This document shows positions 1 through 7,004 of a DNA stretch of 25,572 bases, piece by piece. Numbering within the stretch: the first letter of the stretch is position 1; every line of letters begins with the position of its first letter. The position numbers were made by a program, and so were the translations under genes. The DNA lies in contig DCZN01000004.1 in the NCBI GenBank assembly GCA_002331625.1, positions 2,738-28,309 of the forward strand. Reading direction: 5' to 3'. Under the pieces are notes generated by a model, which was not told the DNA's origin, did no database searches, and saw only the letters and a list, made by a program, of their open reading frames with translations. The stretch is from Nitrospira sp. UBA2083. Lineage in GTDB: Bacteria; Nitrospirota; Nitrospiria; Nitrospirales; Nitrospiraceae.

Positions 1-62
1 GGGTTCGGCAACGTGGCGGTTGCAGATGCAGATACTCTTTGCATCGGCTGTTGACTGGTCAT
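1..62 (-). CDS. 5' end of an unidentified gene (partial, runs off the left edge)
   Basis: Only the first 20 codons are visible, reading MTSQQPMQRVSASATATLPN, and the frame stays open to the window edge. The ATG at 62-60 is preceded by a good Shine-Dalgarno (GGGAGGCG, about 7 bases upstream) and, further up, by a sigma-70-like promoter at 135-163, so a real start is likely. The visible residues are polar and Ser/Ala/Thr rich with no hydrophobic signal sequence. No family can be assigned. It follows the ferredoxin gene on the same strand but appears to have its own promoter. Confidence 0.5.
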   Translation of the reverse strand, partial: MTSQQPMQRVSASATATLPN

Positions 63-134
63 AACAATCGCCTCCCCGGCCGCCTCGTTCACACCACTAC
101 CCGTCCTACCCACGTAAGACGGCAAGGCCTTGTA

Positions 135-163
135 TGTATATGAAATGGCCCATGCGAAGTCAA
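135..163 (-). promoter_or_regulatory. Sigma-70-like promoter for the partial gene at 1-62
   Basis: On the minus strand a -35 box TTGACT (163-158) is separated by exactly 17 bases from a -10 box TATACA (140-135). Transcription would start near 128, giving a leader of about 65 nt before the ATG at 62. Just upstream of the -35 box the hexamer GTTCAC occurs twice in direct orientation, which could be an activator site. This is a sequence match only. Confidence 0.5.
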
Positions 164-218
164 GGGTGAACTATGCGACCTTGTGAACGGTGATGATTCA
201 TTTCGAAATATCGTTGGA

Positions 219-830
219 TCAGCGTGAGCCGCTCTCCTGTTTCATACGCTGCCTTGACGGCGCGACTCGGATCGCGACATGGTCGTTGACTGTTTTACAC
301 ACCAGTTCGCACATTCCGCAACCGACACAGGTTTCTTGCGAGACGGTCAGCCGCAATGACGCCAGGTCCGTCCTCAGTGCATCCGTCGGGCACTTCGACA
401 CACAAGCGTGGCAACCCTGCCCGGCCGTGCAGAGTTGGTGCGAAACCACGGCCATACCCATTCGGACTTGATCAATTCCGGCCACCGGCCGCAGCGCGTC
501 CGTCCCACAGGCGACAATGCAAGGAACGTCTTCACACAAGAGACAAGGCGACTGATCAGCAAAAAGAATCGGGGTACCATCGGACGGATGTGCGACAATG
601 GCACCAGGAGGACAGGCCGTAATGCAGTCATGGCATCCGGTACAACGCTCTAAAAACAGCTGCTCTTCTACCGCACCAGGAGGGCGCAACCAATCCGTAC
701 GAACCGGCGGTGCAGAGGCCTTGACCGGAAGGCCGTCCGCCTCTTTGACCAGTTCCTGTGCCGCTTTGACGGTCGAGAGGACAGAATCCTTCAGAAACGC
801 TCGCCGACCATATGACGGGTTGGTAGCCAT
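219..830 (-). CDS. Four-cluster 4Fe-4S ferredoxin-type protein (NapF/NapG-like)
   Basis: The 203-residue protein has four cysteine quartets, each able to hold a 4Fe-4S cluster: C63/66/69/73, C96/99/104/108, C134/140/143/147 and C168/171/174/178. This is the layout of NapF/NapG/MauM-type ferredoxins, which pass electrons to or assist assembly of molybdoenzymes and other redox complexes. The N-terminus carries a twin-arginine-like stretch (GRRAFLKDS, residues 8-16), but the residues after it are charged and not hydrophobic, so a working Tat signal is doubtful and a cytoplasmic location is more likely. I chose the ATG at 830. A TTG at 893 would add 21 residues lying inside the upstream repeat element. 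The Shine-Dalgarno is weak for either. It lies downstream of the HELMH/CXXC gene, with the 126-bp repeat between them. The electron partner is not identifiable here. Confidence 0.85.
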   Translation of the reverse strand: MATNPSYGRRAFLKDSVLSTVKAAQELVKEADGLPVKASAPPVRTDWLRPPGAVEEQLFLERCTGCHDCITACPPGAIVAHPSDGTPILFADQSPCLLCEDVPCIVACGTDALRPVAGIDQVRMGMAVVSHQLCTAGQGCHACVSKCPTDALRTDLASLRLTVSQETCVGCGMCELVCKTVNDHVAIRVAPSRQRMKQESGSR

Positions 831-848
831 GATTCTGGTTTTGTTTTC

Positions 849-974
849 GAGGAGGGTCAAAAAGGTCGTTCGGCAAGGCCGCAGGCGATGCAAGGACCGC
901 AGGCGTACCTTCGGAGGTACGTTGAGGATTCTTGCGAGCCGAGAACACAGCCGGCGGCCTTTTTCACCCTCCTC
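849..974. repeat. 126-bp inverted-repeat (REP/MITE-like) element
   Basis: The stretch begins GAGGAGGGTCAAAAAGG and ends CCTTTTTCACCCTCCTC, which is its near-perfect inverted complement. The complementary ends extend about 25 bases with about four mismatches. At the centre is a perfect stem-loop, CGTACCT-TCGG-AGGTACG (904-921). Two further GCAGGCG-type direct repeats lie between. The right end sits 2 bases from the stop codon of the gene at 977-1975. I recall similar intergenic repeats being abundant in Nitrospira genomes, but no second copy is in this window. It contains no open frame of note. It would fold into a long hairpin in the transcript and could attenuate or process the mRNA between the two genes. 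Confidence 0.7.
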
Positions 975-976
975 AT

Positions 977-1975
977 CTACATGACACCGTCGGCACGCAG
1001 CTTATACACTTCCACACAGCGGTCGCAGGCTCCGAATTCCACGTCCCACCCCGGGTGATTCTCACGGATGAAATCCAGCACATAGGGTTCCACCTTCGTT
1101 CCCATTTCTTCGACCCATGAATAGGTGGGAAACCGGCACAGCGGGCAGGGGAACCCGGGCATGAGCATGATCTTGTTTTCCGTCTCCGGCACCTCGCCGC
1201 CTTCCACATCCACCGCCCGATCCATCACGCGAAGGGTGTCCGCAGCCATTTCGATCAACTCGGAATGGGTGAAGTACGAGGTCTGCCAGAGCCCTTCGAA
1301 CACCGACTTCAGTTGAGGAGGCGGAATTTTTCGGTACCACGACCGGAATTCCTTAAATCGATCCTCCTTGCTCAACATCGGTTCCTTGCCCGCCGCCACC
1401 AACCGGCTATCGACGCTCAAACTCCACAGCACACGATAGCGCTGCAAAATCAGTGTCTCCTCGCCGGGATTCTGCCCCACCTTGGTGTCCGGATCGTAAC
1501 CGAAGAGCGGATCGATCATGTCGGAAATATGCATCAACTCATGACGACAGTAACGGGTGAGAGCCGGGTCGTAGAATCGACGGGGAATCAGCTTGATCCC
1601 CACGCCTTTCATCCCCTTTTCTTCAAACTCTTTGGCGAGATCTTTTTCAACAGATCCCCATTTGCGAAGAATATCGACGCCTTCCTGATCTTCTTTTAAG
1701 ACGCCTTTCACCAGAACAATCCCCACCTTCTGTTTCAGCAGCGGATACTCGTGAAACGAATCACGGACGATATCTGAAAACCCCCAGACCCCGAAGAGGT
1801 ACTGGTAGAGTTTTTTGAACTCTGCCTCCCGGTCTTCGAGAATGAACTTCTCATAGATCGGATCGGCATACTCGTGAAACTCCTTGTAGTAGGTTGGATC
1901 ACCTTCTCGTTCCGTCTTTTCCACGAACGAATCGATGACTTCTTGAAGCAACGCCGGCTGGAACCTGATTTCCAT
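977..1975 (-). CDS. Uncharacterised protein with HELMH and two CXXC motifs
   Basis: The 332-residue protein is soluble, with no signal peptide or membrane segment, and rich in charged residues. Residues 145-149 are HELMH (context CRHELMHISDMID), which matches the HEXXH zinc-binding motif of metallopeptidases, although other residues of a peptidase fold are not recognisable. The C-terminal part has CPLC (277-280) and CDRC (317-320), which could bind a second metal such as zinc. The start is the ATG at 1975, supported by GAGGG 8 bases upstream. It is transcribed toward the four-cluster ferredoxin gene, so the two may be co-transcribed. I do not recognise the family. A metal-dependent maturation or accessory role is only a guess. 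Confidence 0.75.
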   Translation of the reverse strand: MEIRFQPALLQEVIDSFVEKTEREGDPTYYKEFHEYADPIYEKFILEDREAEFKKLYQYLFGVWGFSDIVRDSFHEYPLLKQKVGIVLVKGVLKEDQEGVDILRKWGSVEKDLAKEFEEKGMKGVGIKLIPRRFYDPALTRYCRHELMHISDMIDPLFGYDPDTKVGQNPGEETLILQRYRVLWSLSVDSRLVAAGKEPMLSKEDRFKEFRSWYRKIPPPQLKSVFEGLWQTSYFTHSELIEMAADTLRVMDRAVDVEGGEVPETENKIMLMPGFPCPLCRFPTYSWVEEMGTKVEPYVLDFIRENHPGWDVEFGACDRCVEVYKLRADGVM

Positions 1976-2060
1976 GAGAATACCCTCAGTGGCTTGGGGG
2001 AACTACAAATTCTGTATTGGACAACCTGTACGTGATGTGGCCATGGGAGCTGGCTTGACG

Positions 2061-2132
2061 CTTCGACTGTGTTCCTTGGACACGCTCCGCATCAACTCTG
2101 AGCGGATCCCCTCACAGACAGGGCTGTCGAAG
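2061..2132. repeat. Imperfect inverted repeat between divergent genes
   Basis: CTTCGAC (2061-2067) and GTCGAAG (2126-2132) are inverted complements. A shorter TCCGC/GCGGA pair lies inside. The pair sits in the divergent intergenic region between the HELMH gene and the WD40 gene and could be an operator, a small structured element or chance. Confidence 0.3.
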
Positions 2133-2239
2133 GGTTGACTTGGCTGCAAGGCATCTCTTACGATCCCAACAAACGAGAGAATTATACTGACCGGTCTTCT
2201 GATCAATCAAGAACCGGACACCCAAGAAACACGGTACCA

Positions 2240-3358
2240 ATGCCAGAACCTATGATGATGTCTCCATTCCCGAGTGCCGCACCCGATACACTCGCTGCCT
2301 CAACTGCCCCCATCGACTTTTTGGAGTATTGGGGGGCTGACTGCCGCGAGATCAAGACATTCCGTGGCCATTCACATGGCGTCTGGGCTGTCACCTTTTC
2401 ACCCGATGGGTCCATGCTGGCCAGCGGCGGCGCCGAACGCCTCGTGCGCATGTGGGACATCGAAACCGGTCGGCTGCTCCGTTCCCTTCGCGGCCATACC
2501 CATGACATCCGCGCCATCGTCTTCACACCGGACGGGCAGACGCTCGCGACCGGCAGTGAAGACCGTACGATTCGACTCTGGAATGGGAAGACCGGCGAAC
2601 CGACGAAGCTTCTCTTTACGCGCTACGATCACAACGTCTGTAGCCTCTCCCTCTCGCCGGACGGCCTCATGCTTGCACGGGGCAGCCATAATAAAGACAT
2701 CAAGATCTGGGAAGTCACCACTGGGACTGAGCTGATGACGCTGCTCGGGAAAGATGAGTATGACCACCACTGGTCGGTCTGCGTCGCGTTCTCTCCGGAC
2801 GGCATCCATCTCGCCAGCGGGACCGATATCGGAAAGATCAAGATTTGGGAAGTGCTCCCAAGCGGCGAAGAAAAGGTCCTCCATGATGGCCATTGGCGGC
2901 CAAACCAGGAGGACTCCACCGAGACCCGCGGCTACTTCATCGAAGACGACGGTGGATTCCAGAAACCGATGGACTACTGGATCGGCGCCATGACCTTTAC
3001 CCCTGACGCGAAACTTCTGATCACGGGCAGTCGGGATACGACCATCAAGTTGTTCGAGATGCCCACCGTCGTCGAGAAAAAATCCCTGACCGGTCACAAG
3101 GGCTGGATCCGCAGTCTCGCGGTCTCGCCGGATGGGAAAGTCCTCGTTAGTGCGAGCGACGATCACACCATCAAGTTCTGGGATCTGGCCAGCGGACGTA
3201 ACTTCCGAACGCTGAAAGGCCATGCTGGAGGAGTCAGAGGTTTGGCTTTTTCCCCCGACGGCAAACGCCTCGCCAGCGCCTCCTGGGACCGCACGGTGAA
3301 GCTGTGGGAAGGGGGGGGTCAGGACAGAAGGATAGTCACAGAGCTAAATACCCCATAA
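2240..3358 (+). CDS. WD40 repeat protein, seven-bladed beta-propeller
   Basis: The 372-residue protein consists almost wholly of seven WD40 repeats. Typical signatures are SFSPDG-like turns (TFSPDG, VFTPDG, SLSPDG, AFSPDG, TFTPDA, AVSPDG, AFSPDG) and strand endings such as VRMWD, IRLWN, IKIWE, IKFWD and VKLWE. Seven blades make a closed propeller, a protein-interaction scaffold. There is no kinase, NACHT or peptidase domain attached and no clear signal peptide. An insertion of about 35 residues (HDGHWRPNQED onwards) separates blades 4 and 5. The frame is open from a TTG at 2135, but that TTG lies inside a promoter-like TTGACT, and the ATG at 2240 is a better start although its ribosome site is weak. 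A run of eight G (3311-3318) lies just after the last blade. The partner is unknown. Confidence 0.8.
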   Translation: MPEPMMMSPFPSAAPDTLAASTAPIDFLEYWGADCREIKTFRGHSHGVWAVTFSPDGSMLASGGAERLVRMWDIETGRLLRSLRGHTHDIRAIVFTPDGQTLATGSEDRTIRLWNGKTGEPTKLLFTRYDHNVCSLSLSPDGLMLARGSHNKDIKIWEVTTGTELMTLLGKDEYDHHWSVCVAFSPDGIHLASGTDIGKIKIWEVLPSGEEKVLHDGHWRPNQEDSTETRGYFIEDDGGFQKPMDYWIGAMTFTPDAKLLITGSRDTTIKLFEMPTVVEKKSLTGHKGWIRSLAVSPDGKVLVSASDDHTIKFWDLASGRNFRTLKGHAGGVRGLAFSPDGKRLASASWDRTVKLWEGGGQDRRIVTELNTP

Positions 3359-3407
3359 CAAGACCGGCTCCTATCAGTACACCTCTTCTTGTTCTTGATC
3401 TCTATCG

Positions 3408-3818
3408 TCAGGCGATGCAGGCAGATGGCAAGATTCGGCGAATTGCCTGGCGAATCATTCTCGCGGCCTCAACAGCCCGAAATGCCTCTGCTTGTTCAAC
3501 CGGCTCCCACACTCCAGGATATCGTCCTTCTATCGAATAGGGATTCAGCTCTTCGAGCGAGTGCACATTGAAGCCTTCCAGCAGTCCATCCGGCAGTAGT
3601 GCGTAGAGCTCGGTCAGATCGTGAATCCTCGGCGGATCGATTTGCCGCGAGATAAGGAGAGCTTTGAGGTATTTCTCTACGCATTGCTGTGCGTGAAAAC
3701 CAACGGTATCCCATGGGATCTTCTGGGCCGCGAGATTATTCTCGATGTTGAGCAAGTCATGTTCAGCCTTGAGAACCCAGGCTCGGACAAGGTCCTCGTC
3801 CTTAGGCCGCACGGTCAT
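3408..3818 (-). CDS. HEPN-domain protein (HepT-like toxin candidate)
   Basis: The 136-residue protein has the HEPN hallmarks: an N-terminal helix (LVRAWVLKAEHDLL), the central helix FHAQQCVEKYLKALL (41-55) and the HDL motif at 66-68. HEPN proteins paired with MNT nucleotidyltransferases are usually RNase toxins. The active-site consensus is R-X4-6-H. Here the nearest arginines are R58 and R64, so R58 to H66 has seven residues between, slightly off the consensus. The gene overlaps the 3' end of the MNT gene by 17 bases, indicating translational coupling. The start is ATG at 3818. It converges with the WD40 gene. The two-gene layout is that of type VII MntA/HepT toxin-antitoxin systems, but activity cannot be shown from sequence. 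Confidence 0.85.
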   Translation of the reverse strand: MTVRPKDEDLVRAWVLKAEHDLLNIENNLAAQKIPWDTVGFHAQQCVEKYLKALLISRQIDPPRIHDLTELYALLPDGLLEGFNVHSLEELNPYSIEGRYPGVWEPVEQAEAFRAVEAARMIRQAIRRILPSACIA

Positions 3819-4146
3819 GCAGGATCTTTCCCTCTTGCCACGCCGTTCTAATCACGGTCCCTGGCGCATCTCGGTATGCATCAAACTCTTCAGGCGTCAC
3901 GACGATGACATCTTTAGGAAGACCCATGCCAGCCAGCAACCCATGGATCTCAACCGCTCTCCGTCGTTTAGAACCTTGTGGCTCCATCACAACGAGCAAA
4001 TCAACATCGCTATGTGGACCGGCCGTCCCTCGGGCATGTGATCCAAAGAGAACGATTCGCTCGGGATGGAAGCGCTCAACAATGCGCCGGACCATTTCGG
4101 CGATCGTCACTTGAACTGCGTTTGTGCTCTTCGTTAGGTGCATCAT
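3802..4146 (-). CDS. MNT-type minimal nucleotidyltransferase (MntA-like antitoxin candidate)
   Basis: The 114-residue protein has the nucleotidyltransferase signature GSHARG...SDVD, spaced exactly as GS-X10-D-X-D, followed by LLVV, which places the two metal-binding aspartates. A third acidic position is likely in the DVIVV strand. In MntA/HepT pairs this enzyme adds AMP to the HEPN toxin and silences it. The ATG at 4146 follows AGGCG at a fair distance. A TTG at 4170 would add eight residues. It is the first gene of the pair and overlaps the HEPN gene by 17 bases. The role as antitoxin is inferred from the pairing. Confidence 0.85.
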   Translation of the reverse strand: MMHLTKSTNAVQVTIAEMVRRIVERFHPERIVLFGSHARGTAGPHSDVDLLVVMEPQGSKRRRAVEIHGLLAGMGLPKDVIVVTPEEFDAYRDAPGTVIRTAWQEGKILHDRAA

Positions 4147-4268
4147 CTTGCGCCTGAGCTCCTGCTTCAAAGGATACTCTTTTAGGCCTTAGAAATCATC
4201 CGCGAAAGAGCTTATTTCCTGCTGCTTCAGCTTGACCTTGAGCAGGGCATTCGGTCATTCTGAGATCT

Positions 4269-4844
4269 ATGGCCATGACATCCAGCATGCTTCCTCTCGG
4301 CACCCCAGCTCCTCCGTTCGTGCTCCGTGATGTCGTGACCGGCCAGACCTACTCGCTCGAATCATTTGCCGATAAGACCGCGCTGTTGGTGATGTTTATC
4401 TGCCGGCACTGTCCCTATGTGGTGCACGTCGAGCAAGAGTTGGCCAGAATCGGACGGGACTATCACGACTCGGATTTGGGCATCATCGCGATCAGCAGCA
4501 ACGATCCTGCCTCGTATCCCGACGATGCGCCGCCGAAGCTCAGAGAAATGGCCCAGCGCCTCGGTTTCACGTTTCCATTCTGTCACGACGAGACGCAGGA
4601 GGTCGCCAAGGCCTATCACGCGGCCTGCACACCAGACTTTTATGTTTTCGATCAGGATCGACTACTCGTGTATCGAGGACAGCTGGATGAGAGTCGCCCC
4701 GGCAACAACAAGCCGGTGACCGGCCGCGATCTCCGCGCCGCCATCCAAGCGGTACTTGCCAACAAACCGGTCGACATAAACCAGCGGCCCAGCATCGGGT
4801 GCAGTATCAAGTGGAAGCCGGGTCACGCTCCATCCTACGCGTGA
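4269..4844 (+). CDS. Thioredoxin-fold redoxin family protein (AhpC/TSA-like)
   Basis: The 191-residue protein has a peroxiredoxin/thioredoxin-like fold: a PAPPF N-terminus, a hydrophobic strand then the active site CRHCPYV (C45 and C48), a later TPDFYVFD strand containing the cis-proline, and the ending PSIGCSIKWKPG. These are typical of stand-alone thioredoxin-family proteins annotated as redoxin or AhpC/TSA domain. It probably acts as a cytoplasmic thiol-disulfide reductase or peroxidase, as there is no signal peptide. ATG at 4269 or at 4275 are both possible, and neither has a strong ribosome site. It is transcribed away from the MNT/HEPN pair. Its substrate is unknown. Confidence 0.85.
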   Translation: MAMTSSMLPLGTPAPPFVLRDVVTGQTYSLESFADKTALLVMFICRHCPYVVHVEQELARIGRDYHDSDLGIIAISSNDPASYPDDAPPKLREMAQRLGFTFPFCHDETQEVAKAYHAACTPDFYVFDQDRLLVYRGQLDESRPGNNKPVTGRDLRAAIQAVLANKPVDINQRPSIGCSIKWKPGHAPSYA

Positions 4845-5004
4845 CCACCCCCGCTAGCTCGCCATCTCACCCTCATTCACTGCGTCCTACCCCAGTGTGA
4901 TTGCAGTGTGCGTCTCCTCGTTTGCCGTCGCAGTTCGCGGGAAAATAATCACGGCAACCCTGTTCGTTCATAAGACGTGAATAATTCCCAATGGTTGGGC
5001 AAAA

Positions 5005-5040
5005 CAATTCCTTGAAGAAGGAATTGGCATGGATTTTTTT
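5005..5040 (+). terminator. Possible intrinsic terminator after the redoxin gene
   Basis: A perfect 9-bp stem CAATTCCTT/AAGGAATTG with a GAAG loop (5005-5026) is followed, after seven bases, by a run of seven T (5034-5040). The gap between stem and T-run is longer than usual and the stem is AT-rich, so termination may be weak. It lies 160 bases after the redoxin stop codon. Confidence 0.35.
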
Positions 5041-5053
5041 ACTCCCCATGTTC

Positions 5054-5074
5054 TGTGGATAACCTTGTGCATAA
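5054..5074 (-). promoter_or_regulatory. Two tandem DnaA-box-like sites
   Basis: On the minus strand TTATCCACA (5062-5054) and TTATGCACA (5074-5066) both fit the DnaA-box consensus TTATNCACA and are three bases apart in the same orientation. A third site, CTATCCACA (5281-5289, plus strand), has one mismatch. They lie in the AT-rich region. No dnaA, dnaN or gyrB gene is in the window, so an origin is not proven; DnaA titration or regulation is another option. Confidence 0.4.
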
Positions 5075-5576
5075 GTACATTTCCAGTGAAAAGACGGCAC
5101 AATTGACGGACGGATTTATCAAACTGCCTATTTTTTAGGCGTCCGCAAGTTGCTCACCCCACCACAACTAATAGTGGTAAATGTATGGATTGATACGTTT
5201 CTTGTGTATTCCTAGAACAATTGAACACTCTTAAACGAGGTGCACCGCTATTCTCCGAACTATTGCCACCATTCGGATCACTATCCACAGGCTACGCACG
5301 TTTCTGGGGATGAAGTGTCCCCGCATCAGCAGTGGAGTTTCGTATCTGTCAAGAGCCTGGATGAAGAAAGAAGGCTCAAAAAATGGTGAAAAAGATCTAG
5401 AGACGAATTACTCGCAACCAGATCCAAACAGCGGATCACAACCACCATCGAAAGATTGTGGTAGCCGGACGAAGGGCCTTTGGAGTCATCATTTCGTACA
5501 GCATGGAGCTGATCCAATCCTCCACGAGGGGCGAACAGTAGCGCGAGGTGCACTACGCAGGAGGCGAGAGAAGCAA

Positions 5577-6548
5577 CTACCAGGCGTAGGCTTCCGGTGC
5601 GGTTCCACCAGGCCCTGGGAAGAGTCGGTCCAATTGCTTGAGCGTGTCGTGGCTGAGTGAGAGACTCAGTGCCCGTATGGCTCCATCCAACTGCTCTATT
5701 GTCCGCGGCCCGATAATCGGTGCCGTCACCGCCTTTTGGTGCAGCAGCCAGGCCAGTGCAACATCGGCCGGTCGTTCACCGATCTGCGCACACAGCGCCT
5801 CATAGGCTTCCAATTTTTGAAGAGACTGAGCCACTTTCTTTTTCAGGTCCTCTTCCGCTCGACGCCCACCTTCAACTGGATTCAGAACCCCGGCCAAGAG
5901 CCCTCGACCCAATGGACTCCATGGGATCAGACCGATCCCGTATGTCTCACAAGCAGGGATGACCTCCAGCTCGATGGTGCGTTCATTGAGGTTATACAGA
6001 CTTTGCTCTGACACCAAGCCCAGAAAATGTCGGCTACGCGCTACCTCCTGGGCCTGAGCGAGATGCCACCCGGCAAAGTTACTGCTGCCGACGTAGACAA
6101 TTTTCCCCTCCCGCACAAGCTGCTCCATCGCCTGCCAAACTTCTTCCCACGGTGTCTCTCTATCGACATGATGCATCTGATACAGGTCGATCCACTCTGT
6201 TTGAAGCCGACGCAGACTCGCTTCACAAGCCTGCTTGATATGGCGGGCTGAAAGCCGAGACTGGTTCGGCCACTCCCCCATCCGGCCGAATACCTTGGTG
6301 GCCAGTACCACCTTTTCTCGACGACCTCCCCCCTGAGACAACCACCGACCGATGATCTGCTCGGTCCAGCCTTTGCCGAGTTTCCAACCGTACACATCCG
6401 CCGTATCGAAAAAGTTGATGCCCTGCTCCAACGCCTGATCCATCATGGCAAAGCTGTCCAGCTCGCTCGTCTGGGGTCCGAAATTCATCGTCCCTAGACA
6501 GAGCCGACTGACTTTGAGCCCTGAGCGACCGAGATGAACGTATTGCAT
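5577..6548 (-). CDS. Aldo/keto reductase
   Basis: The 323-residue protein matches the NAD(P)H-dependent aldo/keto reductase family over its full length. The catalytic tetrad is visible as D48 and Y53 (FFDTADVYG), K85 (LATK) and H126 (YQMHHVD). Family motifs GSSNF, PWSPLGRGLL and IIGPRTIEQL (the NADP-binding end) are all present. It is cytoplasmic and probably reduces aldehydes or ketones; the substrate cannot be predicted. The ATG at 6548 is preceded by GAGGA about 10 bases upstream. It lies 48 bases downstream of the small exported-protein gene on the same strand, and may be co-transcribed with it. Confidence 0.92.
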   Translation of the reverse strand: MQYVHLGRSGLKVSRLCLGTMNFGPQTSELDSFAMMDQALEQGINFFDTADVYGWKLGKGWTEQIIGRWLSQGGGRREKVVLATKVFGRMGEWPNQSRLSARHIKQACEASLRRLQTEWIDLYQMHHVDRETPWEEVWQAMEQLVREGKIVYVGSSNFAGWHLAQAQEVARSRHFLGLVSEQSLYNLNERTIELEVIPACETYGIGLIPWSPLGRGLLAGVLNPVEGGRRAEEDLKKKVAQSLQKLEAYEALCAQIGERPADVALAWLLHQKAVTAPIIGPRTIEQLDGAIRALSLSLSHDTLKQLDRLFPGPGGTAPEAYAW

Positions 6549-6596
6549 AGGCTAAAATTCCTCTGTGGAACACCTCATCGAGACAAGCTGATGTCC

Positions 6597-7004
6597 CTAA
6601 TACCCTCTCCCCGTACTCCCCCCACGCCCCATCCGATCGAGCGGAAGCGCCTCGTAACGTTGCTTGAGATCCGGGTGCTCGTTGAGATAGTGCTTGACTG
6701 CCGCATCATCCGCAAACACCTCTGCGCTCCGTTTCCGATATTCGTCCAGTGTCAGATCACGCTTCGCAAGGATCGCCGTCAGTTTATTATGAATGTCCGT
6801 CCTCATATCATTCATTTGCTGGGGAGACGGCCGCTGTCCATCCCCATAACCTGCACCACCCTGGAAGTAGTTCGTCATCATCTCACCGATTTCAATCCTG
6901 GCATTGACGAATTTTTCCACCTCTGCCGGTTCGGTGGCATACGCAACTCCGGTGAAAAGCATGACACCCCCTAGAAGCCTCAGCAAATACTGCGACTGCT
7001 TCAT
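6597..7004 (-). CDS. Small exported protein, possibly DUF4168-like
   Basis: The 135-residue product starts with a clear signal peptide (KQSQYLLRLLGGVMLFTGV, probable cleavage after AYA at residue 23). The mature part is helical and charged. It contains EVEKFVNARIEIGEMM near the start and LTLDEYRKRSAEVF...HYLNEHPDLKQRYEALP near the end, a pattern that resembles DUF4168 proteins, with a glycine-rich tail. I chose the ATG at 7004 because AGGAGG lies nine bases upstream. The ATG at 7010 would be only three bases from it. It is probably periplasmic. Function is unknown. Confidence 0.7.
   Translation of the reverse strand: MKQSQYLLRLLGGVMLFTGVAYATEPAEVEKFVNARIEIGEMMTNYFQGGAGYGDGQRPSPQQMNDMRTDIHNKLTAILAKRDLTLDEYRKRSAEVFADDAAVKHYLNEHPDLKQRYEALPLDRMGRGGSTGRGY

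Larger units (their letters stand above)
4845..5576. other. 732-bp AT-rich, hairpin-rich non-coding region
   Basis: No convincing gene is seen; short open frames here have poor codon structure and no family resemblance. The DNA is visibly richer in A and T than its neighbours, mainly between 4940 and 5400. It contains short stem-loops: CCCAA/TTGGG (4988-5000), CAATTCCTT/AAGGAATTG (5005-5026), GCCTA/TAGGC (5126-5140), ACCAC/GTGGT (5161-5178) and GGGGA/TCCCC (5306-5322). Two adjacent DnaA-box matches lie at 5054-5074 and a one-mismatch copy at 5281-5289. The region separates the redoxin gene from the aldo/keto reductase, whose 3' ends face each other across it. Confidence 0.6.

Noticed and set aside
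2135..2239. TTG at 2135 as the start of the WD40 protein
   Set aside because: It is part of a TTGACT promoter-like hexamer, lacks a ribosome site and would add polar residues outside the propeller.
2399..3223. Long open frame (274 codons) on the minus strand opposite the WD40 gene
   Set aside because: It lies entirely under a well-supported repeat protein and resembles no family; its length is a by-product of the repetitive coding strand.
5310..5660. 116-codon plus-strand frame in the AT-rich region
   Set aside because: It overlaps the end of the aldo/keto reductase, has no ribosome site and shows no family resemblance.
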